Shown here one piece after another: positions 26,180 through 35,937 of a DNA stretch of 64,000 bases. The notes below the pieces were generated by a model. That model saw nothing but the letters and a program-made list of their open reading frames with translations. It searched no databases and was not told the DNA's origin. A program made the position numbers and the translations under genes. This DNA is from Streptomyces peucetius. GTDB taxonomy: Bacteria; Actinomycetota; Actinomycetes; Streptomycetales; Streptomycetaceae. Position 1 is the first letter of the stretch; every line of letters begins with the position of its first letter. The stretch is taken from contig NZ_CP107567.1 in NCBI RefSeq assembly GCF_025854275.1, forward strand, positions 6,262,001 to 6,326,000. The letters run 5' to 3'.

Positions 26180-27829
26180 ATGCCGGCCGCTCCTCATACC
26201 CCGACCGCCATCCCCGGCCCCGCCTGCGCGCCCACCCCCGCCAGCGTGCAGGCGCTGTATGCCGTCAGTTTCGATGTCCGGCCCACGCAGGAATCAGCAG
26301 GCGCCTACGATCGTCTGCGCCGTGATCTCGCCGACTGGCTCGGTGCCGGCGGGCATGCCCAAGCACCCACGAGCAGAGACCTGGAGCGGGACGGCGAGGT
26401 CGTCCTCGGAGAAAGTACACCCGGATACGGTGCCCGCACAGTTGGCTGGGCCTTGGCAGGTGGCAGCCGTACCAGGGCTTTGAGGGCGGCCATTCAGCAG
26501 CCGCTGCCGGACGGGGAGGCGCAGTTCGTCACCCGGGTGACGGTTTCCGAAGCAGAGGACGGCGACTGCGGACTGCGGGTCGTCATGGGAAGGGAGATCC
26601 CCAATGGCTGGATCGCACCCGTACAGGACCCGCCGATCAGGCGCCCGAACCTCCTGCGGTCGGTGCTGACCGACGCCGAGCTTGATGTCCGGGTGCTCGG
26701 CCAGCGTGCAACCGGGCGGTACGAACGGATTCGGGACGGCGAGCACGCGGCGATTCTCACCGAGTCACTCGCGATCAGGACGCGCCTTCCGATCCTGCTG
26801 GTCCATCCACGGGACGACGCGGGGTGGACCACGGCCTTCCACGCGGCGGGCCAACTCGTCGGCCTCGCACAAGTGGTGACGCTGAACTATGCGACCGCGC
26901 GGGCGGTGCAGCGACGTCATGCACACGTGGCCGTTCCCGACGGTGGCGCGCGGCTGGTCTGGCCCAATCTGTCCTTCGAGCACCTTTCCTTTACCCGTGA
27001 AGAGGTCTCCGAGGACTCCTTCGTGTGGAGGCGCCTCATGCCCTCCCTCGCCCAGCTTTCCGTCATCGCCCGAGGAGGTGACACGGCATGGGAGGCGGCG
27101 CGGCAGGCGTCGCACAGGAGTGCCGCGCGCAAGGCCGCCGAGCAACTGGCCGCCGCACAGGCCCGCGGCGACAGGACCGCTGAGCGGGCCGCGTTCAAGG
27201 CGCGTGTGAAGCAGCTGGAAGAGGCGGCCGAGTTCTGGGAGGCGGCTGCCGAGGAGGCCACGAAGGAGCGCGACAAGGCGAAGGCCGATGCGGCCGATTC
27301 CAAAAATCTGCGCATTGAGCGCAACGAGTGGAAGAAGCTGTATCTGGAGCTTGCGAAGTCCGGCAGACCGCAAGCCGCGTGCGAGACGTGGACCGACGTC
27401 CCGGTGCTGGCGGCGGACGCAAGCTCGACCTTCGAGGTGCTCACGCGCGTGTCGGAGGGACGCATTGTGTTCACGCCGAACGCGGCACGGGCCTGGAAGA
27501 TCTCCCGCTATCCGCACCAGCAGGAGATGACCGATCAGCTGATCACCCTCGCCCAGGCCGCCGTCGACCTGTACAGCGGCAAGGCGGCAAAAATGCCCCG
27601 AATGGACAAGTGGTTCCGCGACCGGCACTCTTTGAAGTTCGCCAACAGCGATGACAAGCTCAGCAAGAACAAGACGCTGCGCTACTTCGAATTCGAGGGC
27701 CGCAGGGACAGGCTCGCTCACATCAAGGTTCGTGATGCCGTGTCGCCCGACGAAGTAGGGCGCATCTACTTCGACTTCGACCACGCCGGTAAGCGCCTGA
27801 TCGTGGATCACGTGGGGTTGCATCTGTAG
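26180..27829 (+). CDS. Unrecognised 549-residue coiled-coil protein
   Basis: I do not recognise the family. The N-terminal region (about 25-285) is globular and mixed alpha/beta (LYAVSFDVRPTQESAGAYDRL, RLPILLVHPRDDAGW, FHAAGQLVGLAQVVTL). An Ala/Glu/Lys-rich helical coiled coil spans about 310-395. The C-terminal domain (about 410-549) is conserved-looking and basic (RIVFTPNAARAWKISRYPHQQEMTDQLITLA, KWFRDRHSLKFANSD, RRDRLAHIKVRD, IYFDFDHAGKRLIVDHVG). It has no signal peptide or membrane span. ATG 26180 was chosen because upstream codons look non-coding and overlap the divergent HTH gene. The layout (sensor-like head, coiled coil, compact tail) and accessory location fit a host-defence or stress protein, but that is a guess. 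Confidence 0.6.
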   Translation: MPAAPHTPTAIPGPACAPTPASVQALYAVSFDVRPTQESAGAYDRLRRDLADWLGAGGHAQAPTSRDLERDGEVVLGESTPGYGARTVGWALAGGSRTRALRAAIQQPLPDGEAQFVTRVTVSEAEDGDCGLRVVMGREIPNGWIAPVQDPPIRRPNLLRSVLTDAELDVRVLGQRATGRYERIRDGEHAAILTESLAIRTRLPILLVHPRDDAGWTTAFHAAGQLVGLAQVVTLNYATARAVQRRHAHVAVPDGGARLVWPNLSFEHLSFTREEVSEDSFVWRRLMPSLAQLSVIARGGDTAWEAARQASHRSAARKAAEQLAAAQARGDRTAERAAFKARVKQLEEAAEFWEAAAEEATKERDKAKADAADSKNLRIERNEWKKLYLELAKSGRPQAACETWTDVPVLAADASSTFEVLTRVSEGRIVFTPNAARAWKISRYPHQQEMTDQLITLAQAAVDLYSGKAAKMPRMDKWFRDRHSLKFANSDDKLSKNKTLRYFEFEGRRDRLAHIKVRDAVSPDEVGRIYFDFDHAGKRLIVDHVGLHL

Positions 27830-28197
27830 GTGGACCGCCGACGGCACCACCCCGGCCGGGGCCCTCGGTACCGGCCGGCACCGATTCGGTCTGCCGTGGT
27901 TGCACGTGGCTTTGCCCGTTCAGAGCCGTCCTGCGGGCCAGTACAGGAGTCGGCCGGGATGAAGTTGTTCTCGGTCGGGTTCACTGCGCCCGTCGATGTC
28001 CTGCCGACCGTGCCAGCGGTCGTACACCGGATCGGCCTTTGCGGGGACGTGTCAGCCCGTTCCGAGGAGAAGCGCCGGCACCAGCGGTTCAGTGTGAGGC
28101 CACGTCGTCCGGCATCCAGTCGGCCCCCGTTGCACAGGCGCCGGCGATGTTGGTGGAGCCCAGGCTCGTTCCGCACGACAGCGTCGAGGTGTGCGGC
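27830..28197. other. Intergenic stretch, nothing recognised
   Basis: 368 bp between convergent genes. No supported gene, RNA or strong hairpin was seen. Confidence 0.4.
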
Positions 28198-28713
28198 CTA
28201 CGTCTCGTCCAGCGCTGCGGCGGCCGCGTCGACGAACGGCCTGATCAGCCGTATGTATGCGCGCAGCGTCTGCTGGAATTCCCGGCGGTTCTCCCGGTCG
28301 GCGTTCTCGGCCATGGCTGCCAGAGCGGTGCCGAGCGTTCCCGACATGATCAGCAGGTTCGATGCGGCGCCCCCGACGCTGGACGGACCCTCCAGGTCGA
28401 ACAGCGTCGCCGCCCGGCGCAGTCGTTGATGCCGGTCGCGGTGCGCGGCCAGCTCGGCTTCACACTCGGCGGTCGAGAGGCCGTCGACTCCCCGGAGTCC
28501 GTCGGCGACGGCCTGGGCCTGCTCGATGAGTTCCAGGTAGGCCGCCCGCCGGGTCTGGCGGACACCTTCGCGGCGCTGCGCGGCCGACGTGGCATCGACC
28601 TGGAGCCGGGCAGCGCGGGCATTGCCCCTGCTGGTCAGCCAACTCGCCAGTGAACTGGCCGTGATGGCCGTCACGCTGGTGAGACCTGCGACGAGCAGCG
28701 AGGTGTCAGGCAC
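28198..28713 (-). CDS. Membrane-anchored helical hypothetical protein
   Basis: A 171-residue protein with one N-terminal membrane span (about residues 6-26, VAGLTSVTAITASSLASWL) and then an almost entirely helical soluble part (QTRRAAYLELIEQAQAVADGL). The C-terminal helix (REFQQTLRAYIRLIRPFVDAAAAAL) is amphipathic. The pattern of one span, an Arg-rich juxtamembrane stretch and a YLELIEQ helix recurs in actinomycete accessory regions, but no function is assigned. GTG 28713 gives the membrane segment immediately after the start. Confidence 0.55.
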   Translation of the reverse strand: MPDTSLLVAGLTSVTAITASSLASWLTSRGNARAARLQVDATSAAQRREGVRQTRRAAYLELIEQAQAVADGLRGVDGLSTAECEAELAAHRDRHQRLRRAATLFDLEGPSSVGGAASNLLIMSGTLGTALAAMAENADRENRREFQQTLRAYIRLIRPFVDAAAAALDET

Positions 28714-28891
28714 ACCGAGCAGTCTCTCGGAGACCGGCCCGTGACCGCCACCGCTTCCCTCTCCGGGCCTCGCCTCACCGAGGGGTCATGCCCGCTCCAC
28801 CGGGAAGCACCGGCCCGGTAGCGGGGCGACGCGACAGCCGATCGGCTGACCGCATTGGTCTCGTACAGGTTCATCGTCCATACTGCCCGCC

Positions 28892-29437
28892 GTGGAGCAG
28901 CAGATAGATCCGAAGACGAAGATCGAACTCGGCGTGGGGACGGATCCGGCGTTCATCCCCGGCCTCACGGGCCCCTCGCCTGCCGTGAAGGACAGGAAGG
29001 AGGAGGGGAGCAGGGCCGGGACGGCCGAGGCCGTGGACGCGGCGCCGGAGACGGCGGCCGACGACGTCACAGCCGGTGACGCCGGCGTCCTTGCGGACGA
29101 AGCCGGCGGGGAACCGGCCGGTGAATCCGCCGCAGACACCGACGACGCCACGCCCGACGGCCCCGCCTTCCAGGTCGGCGACCGCCGCGGATCGATCACC
29201 GCGAACCGCTCCGGCCTGCGCTTCACCCTGGACGACCAGGAGGCGGAATTCGCGTGGGACGAGATCGGCGCCGTCGAGGTGAAGCCCGCCCGCTTCGGGC
29301 GCCGGTTCACCGTCACCGTCCACGTGGCGGCCAACCGCTGGTTCAACGCCGACGTCGAGGCGCCGGCCCGGGCGCGGCTGAAGGAGTGGGCGGCGGAGCT
29401 GGACGCGGTGCTCGACGCGTACTTCGACGAGGACTGA
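28892..29437 (+). CDS. Conserved hypothetical protein, acidic N-terminus and compact beta domain
   Basis: A 181-residue protein. Residues about 25-90 are acidic, Ala/Asp/Glu/Gly-rich and probably disordered. Residues about 93-165 form a beta-rich domain (DRRGSITANRSGLRFTLDDQEAEFAWDEIGAVEVKPARFG) with a PH-like strand pattern, followed by a C-terminal helix (ARLKEWAAELDAVLDAYF). It has no export signal. GTG 28892 starts shortly after a leader with no strong ribosome site. It is probably a widespread Streptomyces protein of unknown role; the PH-like reading is inference. Confidence 0.6.
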   Translation: MEQQIDPKTKIELGVGTDPAFIPGLTGPSPAVKDRKEEGSRAGTAEAVDAAPETAADDVTAGDAGVLADEAGGEPAGESAADTDDATPDGPAFQVGDRRGSITANRSGLRFTLDDQEAEFAWDEIGAVEVKPARFGRRFTVTVHVAANRWFNADVEAPARARLKEWAAELDAVLDAYFDED

Positions 29438-29545
29438 CGCCGCGTCGTCCCGATGGACGCAGGGCCACGTCTGGGTGGGCGCGACACACGTCGTCCCAGG
29501 CGTGGTTTGTCATGATTTGGCCGTCACTGCGCATAGCTTCGGTTT

Positions 29546-30610
29546 ATGACAAAGCGACAAACGACCATGCTCGGATGCGCGGCTCTGCTCGTCGTGTCCG
29601 CCCTCGGCGCGGCGGCCCCCGCCCGCGCCGCCGTCACCCACCAGGTACAGCCGGGCGAGTCCATCCAGGCCGCCGTGGACGCCGCACAGCCCGGCGACAC
29701 GATCGAAATCGCCGCCGGCACCTTCACCGAGAGCGTCCGCATCACCAAGGACGGCCTGACCCTGCGCGGCGAGGGCAGCCGGACGGTGCTGAAGCCGTCG
29801 CCGTCCGCCGCAAAGGCCGGCTCCTGCGCGGCGGCAGGCAACGGCATCTGCGTGCTCGGCACCTCCAAGCAGCCCGTCGAGGGCGTCGGGATCGAGTCCC
29901 TGACGCTCAGCGGCTTCGCGAAGAACGGCGTCTGGGCCGCCTGGACCGACCGGCTGACGGTCCGGCGGGTCACCGCGGAGAACAACGGCACCTGGGGCAT
30001 CGCCCAGGAGCGGTCCACCCGGTCGGTCCTGCGGGGCAACCTCGTACGGGGCAACGGCGACGCGGGCATCTTCGTGGCGAACACCGTCAGCGAGGAGGCC
30101 GGGGCCACCGACACCATGGGCACGATCGTCTCCGGCAACCGGATGGTCGACAACCGCATCGGCGCCACGATCCGCCGTGTGCGGAACCTGACACTCCAGG
30201 CCAACGGCATCACCGGGAACTGCGCGGGCGCGTTCCTCGTCGGTGACGAGACCACCCCGCGCGCGGGCAAACTGACGGTTCGTTTCAACCACGTGCACGA
30301 GAACAACAAGCACTGCGACAAGACCGCGCGGCTGCCCGAGATCCAGGGCACCGGCATCGTCCTCACCGGCACCGAGGACACCCTGGTGGAGTGGAACGTG
30401 ATCCGCGGCAACGTGGGCACCGCCCCCATGTCCGGCGGGATCGTGCTCTTCAAGTCCATCGTGGGCGCCGCCGGCACCGACAACGTGGTCAGGAACAACG
30501 TGGTCCTCGGCAACGCGGGCGCCGACCTGGCCAACCGCGACACCAAGGGCACCGGCAACGTGTTCGCCGGAAACATGTGCCAGTCCTCCGAGCCCGCAGG
30601 CCTGTGCTGA
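29546..30610 (+). CDS. Secreted right-handed beta-helix protein
   Basis: A 354-residue exported protein. The signal peptide (about 1-28) ends in APARAAV. The PGESIQAAVDAAQPGDTIEIAAGTF block is the usual start of a pectate-lyase-like parallel beta-helix, and the rest is repeated coil turns (ENNGTWGIAQERS, VRGNGDAGIFVAN, VSGNRMVDNRIGA, WNVIRGNVG, NNVVLGNAGADL). Two distal Cys residues may form a disulfide. The family includes polysaccharide lyases, epimerases and structural proteins; no lyase active-site set is evident, so the activity is open. It lies 55 bp upstream of the methyltransferase gene on the same strand and could be co-transcribed. Confidence 0.75.
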   Translation: MTKRQTTMLGCAALLVVSALGAAAPARAAVTHQVQPGESIQAAVDAAQPGDTIEIAAGTFTESVRITKDGLTLRGEGSRTVLKPSPSAAKAGSCAAAGNGICVLGTSKQPVEGVGIESLTLSGFAKNGVWAAWTDRLTVRRVTAENNGTWGIAQERSTRSVLRGNLVRGNGDAGIFVANTVSEEAGATDTMGTIVSGNRMVDNRIGATIRRVRNLTLQANGITGNCAGAFLVGDETTPRAGKLTVRFNHVHENNKHCDKTARLPEIQGTGIVLTGTEDTLVEWNVIRGNVGTAPMSGGIVLFKSIVGAAGTDNVVRNNVVLGNAGADLANRDTKGTGNVFAGNMCQSSEPAGLC

Positions 30611-30665
30611 CCGCCCGGAAAGCGGCCGGCCCCAGCCCCGGCCCCTCACGAAAGACCGATGCCGC

Positions 30666-31694
30666 ATGACCACTGCAAGCGCAACCACTCTGCCCGCCAT
30701 GCGGCTGAGGGAGCTCGTCTTCGGTGCGGCCGGCTCCGCGGCCCTGCGCGCGGCGGCCCGGCTCCGCGTCGCGGACGCGCTCGGCGAAGCGCCGGCGACC
30801 TCGGCCGAACTCGCGGCGGAGGTGAAGGCGCAGCCCAGGGCCCTCAAGAGGCTGCTGCGCGCCCTGACCTGCTACGGAATCTTCGAGGAGGACGAGGACG
30901 GCAGATTCGTCCACACGGAGATGTCCCGGCTGCTGCGCGAGGACGACCCGCACAGCCTTCGCGACATCGCCCTGTGGTGCACGGAGCCGTGGACGTGGGA
31001 TGCCTGGCCGCTCCTCGATCAGGCGGTCAGGTCGGGCGGCAGCGTCTTCGGCGACCTGTACGGCAAGGAGTTCTTCGACTACCTCCACGCCGACGCGCCG
31101 GAGTCGGCCCAGGTGTTCAACCGGGCCATGACGACGTCCAGCATGCAGTCGGCCCGGGACGTCGCCGAGGTCCTCGACCTCGGCGACGTGAAGACGGTCG
31201 CCGACATCGGTGGCGGCCAGGGCCATGTCCTGGCCGGGCTGCTAGAGAAGCACCCGCACGTCCGGGGCACGCTGCTGGATCTGCCTCGTGTCGTCGCGGC
31301 CGCCGATCCGCGGCTGCTCGAAGGCGGCTCGCTCGCCGACCGGGCCGAGATCGTCGCAGGCGACTGCCGGCAGGCCATGCCGGTCTCCGCCGACCTGTAC
31401 GTCATCAAGAACATCCTCGAGTGGGACGACGAGAGCACGCGCAGGACGCTGGCCAACGTCATCACGGCGGCTCCCCCGGGCGCGCGGGTGGTCGTCATCG
31501 AGAACCTCGTCGACGACACCCCGTCGATGAAGTTCACCACGTCGATGGACCTGCTCCTGCTTCTCAACGTGGGAGGCGCCAAGCACACGAAGGACAGCAT
31601 GATCAGCAGGATGACGGACGCCGGTCTGGTCGTCGGTGACGTCCGTCCCGTCAACGCCTATCTGCATCTCTTCGAGAGCGTGGTCGCCGGCTGA
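30666..31694 (+). CDS. SAM-dependent O-methyltransferase, polyketide type
   Basis: A 342-residue class I methyltransferase of the plant-type O-methyltransferase fold found in aromatic polyketide loci. The N-terminal dimerisation/winged helix region (about 10-90, LRVADALGEAPATSAELA) is followed by the SAM-binding motif VADIGGGQGHVLAGL (about 178-192) and VVVIENLV. The position that usually reads LHDWDDE with a catalytic His here reads ILEWDDE, so the general base is missing or different. It ends facing the pigment operon across a strong terminator. It probably O-methylates the whiE-type product, though this gene is not part of the basic eight-gene set. Confidence 0.8.
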   Translation: MTTASATTLPAMRLRELVFGAAGSAALRAAARLRVADALGEAPATSAELAAEVKAQPRALKRLLRALTCYGIFEEDEDGRFVHTEMSRLLREDDPHSLRDIALWCTEPWTWDAWPLLDQAVRSGGSVFGDLYGKEFFDYLHADAPESAQVFNRAMTTSSMQSARDVAEVLDLGDVKTVADIGGGQGHVLAGLLEKHPHVRGTLLDLPRVVAAADPRLLEGGSLADRAEIVAGDCRQAMPVSADLYVIKNILEWDDESTRRTLANVITAAPPGARVVVIENLVDDTPSMKFTTSMDLLLLLNVGGAKHTKDSMISRMTDAGLVVGDVRPVNAYLHLFESVVAG

Positions 31695-31710
31695 GGCCGG
31701 TCGCCGGGCA

Positions 31711-31748
31711 AGCCGTCGGCCCCGCGGCAATCCGCGGGGCCGACGGCT
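31711..31748. terminator. Strong bidirectional hairpin terminator
   Basis: A perfect 17-bp stem (31711-31727 pairing with 31732-31748) closed by a CAAT tetraloop. It lies between the convergent methyltransferase and cyclase genes. Confidence 0.85.
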
Positions 31749-31770
31749 GTACGGCGGACCGGAGAACCGG

Positions 31771-32121
31771 TCAGTCGCTCTGCCACGAGTAGAACTGCTG
31801 GGCCATGGCGTCCTTCGGGCTCCGCCAGGTCTGCGGATCGTACGGACTGACGAAGGCGGAGAGGCGCTCGCTGATGCCCCGGAACTCCGGGTGCTCCGTC
31901 AGCTTCGCGATCGCGGGGCCGGGCGGCCGGTCCGACTCGATCAGGTGCAGATAGACGTCGCCGAACTGGAACAGGCTGCGCCGCTTCACTCCGACGAGGT
32001 GCGGCAGTTCACCGCGGTCGGAGGCCGCGAACACGTCGGCGATGTCGGGGGCGGAGCCCGGGGCCATCCGGGCGACGATCAGGGCGTGGTGCATCGGGGG
32101 TGTCCCTTCGGATGCCGTCAC
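31771..32121 (-). CDS. whiE-ORFVII: TcmI-family polyketide cyclase
   Basis: A 116-residue dimeric alpha+beta-barrel cyclase of the TcmI family. The N-terminal ALIVARMAPGSAPDIADVFAAS and the VGVKRRSLFQFGDVYLHLIE block are characteristic, as is the conserved FSPYDPQTW-like motif (seen as VSPYDPQTW). It catalyses late ring closure of the poly-beta-ketone in aromatic polyketide synthesis. It is the last gene of the leftward pigment operon, 12 bp after the aromatase gene, and corresponds in position and family to whiE ORFVII. Confidence 0.88.
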   Translation of the reverse strand: MTASEGTPPMHHALIVARMAPGSAPDIADVFAASDRGELPHLVGVKRRSLFQFGDVYLHLIESDRPPGPAIAKLTEHPEFRGISERLSAFVSPYDPQTWRSPKDAMAQQFYSWQSD

Positions 32122-32133
32122 AGGACCGGGCGG

Positions 32134-32887
<754 letters not shown>

Positions 32888-32902
32888 GGCGCGTTCTCCT
32901 TC

Positions 32903-34159
32903 TCACGAGGGGGTGTCGGCGTCGCGCCTCAGCACGAGCGCCGCGTTCGAACCCATCAGTCCCCGGCTCAGCACCAGGGCCGTGCGCAGCTCGGCGGGCC
33001 GGGCGGTCCCGGTCACCAGGGCCAGGTCGTGGCACACGTCGAGGACATTTGGGGTGGGCGGCACCAGGCCGTGCTCCAGGGCCAGCACCGCGGCGGCCGT
33101 GTCGAGCACCGGTGCCCCGCAGTACGCCCGGCCGGTACCGGTCTTGGGCGCGGTCACCGGCACCCGCGTGCCGTGCGCGCCGAGCGCGTCGGCGATCGCC
33201 AGCGCCTCCGCCCGGTCGGCCTCCGGCAGGCCCAGCGCGTCCGCGAAGACCACATCGATCTCCTCGGGCGCGCAGCCCGCGGCGTCCAGGGCACCGCCGA
33301 TCGCCCGCGCCAGCCCTTCGCGTGACTCCTCCCAGCGGGAGGCTCCGGTGAATGTTGCGGCGTGGCCGGCGACGCCGGCAAGGATTCTGGCGCCCCTGGC
33401 GAGGGCCGCCTCCCGGTCCTCGACGACGAGCATGGCGCCGCCCTCGCCGGGTACGAAGCCGCAGGCCTGCGGGGTGAAGGGCCGGTAGGCCCGCTCCGGG
33501 TCCTCGCAAGTGCTGAGCTCCCGGTAACCGAGCTGGCAGACGATCGAGTACGGGGCCAGGGGCGCCTCCGCCGCGCCGACGATGACCGTGTCCGTGCCCC
33601 GCCGTACTGCCCCGGCGGCGTGCGCGAGGGCGTCGAGCCCGCCGGCCTCGTCACTGGCGACCACGCCGCAGGGGCCCTTGAAGCCACCGCGGATGGAGAT
33701 CTGCCCTGTGCTCGCCGCGTAGAACCAGGCGATGGACTGGTACGGACCGACATAGGTCGGTCCCTGGCCCCACAGGTGCTGCAGCTCGCGCTGGCCGAAT
33801 TCGCCGCCGCCGGACCCGGCGGCGGTGACCACACCGACGGCGTAGGGCATCTCGTCGTGCGCGCCGTCGGCGATCCCCGCGTCGGCCAGCGCCAGGTCGG
33901 CGGCGGCCATCGCGAAGTGGGAGAACCGGTCGGTCTGGACGAGGAAACGCTGCTCGACCGTCGACTCGGGGTCGAAGCCCCGTACCTCGCCGGCGACGCG
34001 CAGCGGCAGGTGACCGCAGCCCTCACGGGAGACGTGGTCGAGGGCGCTGATGCCTTCGACGGTCGACTTCCAGAACGTCTCCGCGCCCACGCCGTTGGGG
34101 GCGACGACGCCGATGCCGGTGACGACGGGGGGCCGTGCGCGGCGGTTGCCGTGACTCAT
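32903..34159 (-). CDS. whiE-ORFIV: Ketosynthase chain-length factor (KS-beta)
   Basis: A 418-residue thiolase-fold subunit that pairs with KS-alpha and sets chain length. It aligns along its length with the KS-alpha gene next door. Where KS-alpha has the nucleophile in TGCTSGLDA, this protein reads SDEAGGLDA, so the Cys position is Glu. Most chain-length factors carry Gln there; loss of Cys is what defines the subunit as non-condensing. ATG 34159 overlaps the KS-alpha stop (ATGA), giving 1:1 coupled translation. Confidence 0.93.
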   Translation of the reverse strand: MSHGNRRARPPVVTGIGVVAPNGVGAETFWKSTVEGISALDHVSREGCGHLPLRVAGEVRGFDPESTVEQRFLVQTDRFSHFAMAAADLALADAGIADGAHDEMPYAVGVVTAAGSGGGEFGQRELQHLWGQGPTYVGPYQSIAWFYAASTGQISIRGGFKGPCGVVASDEAGGLDALAHAAGAVRRGTDTVIVGAAEAPLAPYSIVCQLGYRELSTCEDPERAYRPFTPQACGFVPGEGGAMLVVEDREAALARGARILAGVAGHAATFTGASRWEESREGLARAIGGALDAAGCAPEEIDVVFADALGLPEADRAEALAIADALGAHGTRVPVTAPKTGTGRAYCGAPVLDTAAAVLALEHGLVPPTPNVLDVCHDLALVTGTARPAELRTALVLSRGLMGSNAALVLRRDADTPS

Positions 34160-35424
34160 GGTGAACTCCCGCCTGGTCGGGTGAGGACGACCGCGGACTG
34201 GAAGCCGCCGAAGCCGCTTCCGACCGACAGCACGCTGCGCAGCCTGAGGGGGCGTGCGGTGCGCGGCACATAGTCCAGGTCGCACTCGGGGTCGGGGGTC
34301 TCGTAGTTGGCCGTGGGCGGCACCACCTGCTTGGCCAGGGCCAGCACGCAGGCGACAAGTTCAATCGCTCCGATGGCGCCCAGCGAGTGGCCCACCATGG
34401 ATTTGATCGAGCTCATCGGCACCTTGTACGCGTGCTCCTTGAGGGACCTCTTGACCGCGGCCGTCTCGTGCCGGTCGTTCTGCTGGGTGCCGGAGCCGTG
34501 GGCGTTGACGTAGTCGATGTCCGTCCGGTCGAGCCGGGCGTGATTCATCGCGTCGTCGATCGCCCGGGCCATCTCCAGCCCCTCACGGGTCAGGCCCGTC
34601 ATGTGGTGTGCGTTGCCGAAGGTGGCGTAGCCGCCTATCTCGCAGTACACACGCGCACCGCGAGCCCGGGCGTGCTCCAGCTCCTCGAGGACGAGCACGG
34701 CGCCGCCCTCGCCCATCACGAACCCGTCGCGGTTCGCGTCGAAGGGGCGGGAGGCGTGTGCCGGGTCGTCGTTGTTGGGTGAGGTCGCCTTGATGGCGTC
34801 GAAGCAGGCGACCGTGATCGGGGAGATCGGCGAGTCCGACGCGCCGGCCAGGCAGACGTCCGCCCGGCCCTCCTCGATGGAGTGGAACGCGTAGCCGATC
34901 GCGTCGAGACCGGAGGTGCATCCGGTGGAGACGGTCTGCACGGGCCCCTGCACGCCGGCCTGTTCGGCCACCTCGGAGGCGAGGGCGCTGGGGGAGAAGG
35001 CGCGGTGGAGATGTGGCGCCGCCTCGCTGTGGTCCACGTCCCAGCGCCGGCCGCTGCTGCTGACCTTCACGTAGTCGTGTTCCAGCCGGGTGGTGCCGCC
35101 CACGGCGGTGCCCATCGACACGGCGGTCCGCCACGGATCGAGTGTCGTCGCGTCGAGGCCGGCGTCGGCCATGGCCTCCCGGGCGGCGACCAGTGCGAAC
35201 TGCACGTAACGGTCGGCGCGTCGGGTGTCAGTGGCACCGAGACCATGGGCCTGCGGATCGAAGTCGACCTCGGCGGCGATACGTGAGCGGAATCCGGTCG
35301 GATCGAACAGGGTGATCCCCCGGGTCGCGGTCCGGCCGTTCGACAGCAGGTCCCAGAACGCCGGGGCGCCCACGCCTCCGGGTGCGACGATGCCGACGCC
35401 GGTCACCGCCACACGCCGGGTCAC
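34156..35424 (-). CDS. whiE-ORFIII: Type II PKS ketosynthase (KS-alpha)
   Basis: A 422-residue beta-ketoacyl synthase that condenses malonyl units. The catalytic triad is visible: Cys in [11 protein letters not shown], His in [11 protein letters not shown], and His in [14 protein letters not shown]. The N-terminal [16 protein letters not shown] is typical of the family. It starts with a 4-bp overlap onto the cupin gene and ends with a 4-bp overlap into the chain-length factor. With ACP and CLF it forms the minimal PKS of the grey spore pigment (by similarity of order and content to whiE). Confidence 0.95.
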   Translation of the reverse strand: MTRRVAVTGVGIVAPGGVGAPAFWDLLSNGRTATRGITLFDPTGFRSRIAAEVDFDPQAHGLGATDTRRADRYVQFALVAAREAMADAGLDATTLDPWRTAVSMGTAVGGTTRLEHDYVKVSSSGRRWDVDHSEAAPHLHRAFSPSALASEVAEQAGVQGPVQTVSTGCTSGLDAIGYAFHSIEEGRADVCLAGASDSPISPITVACFDAIKATSPNNDDPAHASRPFDANRDGFVMGEGGAVLVLEELEHARARGARVYCEIGGYATFGNAHHMTGLTREGLEMARAIDDAMNHARLDRTDIDYVNAHGSGTQQNDRHETAAVKRSLKEHAYKVPMSSIKSMVGHSLGAIGAIELVACVLALAKQVVPPTANYETPDPECDLDYVPRTARPLRLRSVLSVGSGFGGFQSAVVLTRPGGSSP

Positions 35425-35861
35425 GACACCGACCCTGTTCGCTCCGGCGGCAGGTGCGCACCGGCGTCCTCTGCCGCGGGGGTCTCTTCCGTGTCGACGT
35501 GGCCGAGCTCCGGCCGGGGCGCCAGCGGGCCCAGATGGAAGACCATGCGGGCCTGCGTGCTGCCCACGTTGCGGAACCGGTGCCGCACGTACGGGGGGAT
35601 GAGCAGGCCCTGGTCGGGACGGATGGCGAACGGCTCGCCGTCGAGGTCCACCTCGAGCTCACCGGCGACGACGTACACGAACTCCTCGGAGTACGGGTGG
35701 TAGTGCTCGCCGATGCGGTCTCCGGGCTCGACGAGCGCCAGGCCCATGAAGCCGCTGGTGGCGCCCACCGCGGTGGGGGTGAGCATGGCGCGCAGGTCAC
35801 CTCCGCGCCTGCGGTTGGGCTGGGTCTCGCTCAGGTCGACGATGCGATGGGTTGTGGTCAT
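35421..35861 (-). CDS. whiE-ORFII: Cupin-fold polyketide pathway protein
   Basis: A 146-residue single-cupin protein. The metal-binding pattern is [20 protein letters not shown] (His-x-His and Glu) and the second motif includes [12 protein letters not shown]. Family knowledge from whiE/cur/sch loci places it among tailoring or quality-control factors for ring formation; the exact reaction is not settled. ATG 35861 was chosen over further upstream codons because [10 protein letters not shown] matches the family start. The stop overlaps the KS-alpha start by 4 bp. Confidence 0.85.
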   Translation of the reverse strand: MTTTHRIVDLSETQPNRRRGGDLRAMLTPTAVGATSGFMGLALVEPGDRIGEHYHPYSEEFVYVVAGELEVDLDGEPFAIRPDQGLLIPPYVRHRFRNVGSTQARMVFHLGPLAPRPELGHVDTEETPAAEDAGAHLPPERTGSVS

Positions 35862-35937
35862 GACTGGTTCCTCCACAAGGCCTTGCGGCGCGCGGACTTC
35901 GGGGTGTCGCACGGCTGCCGGCGGCCGGCCGCGCGGT

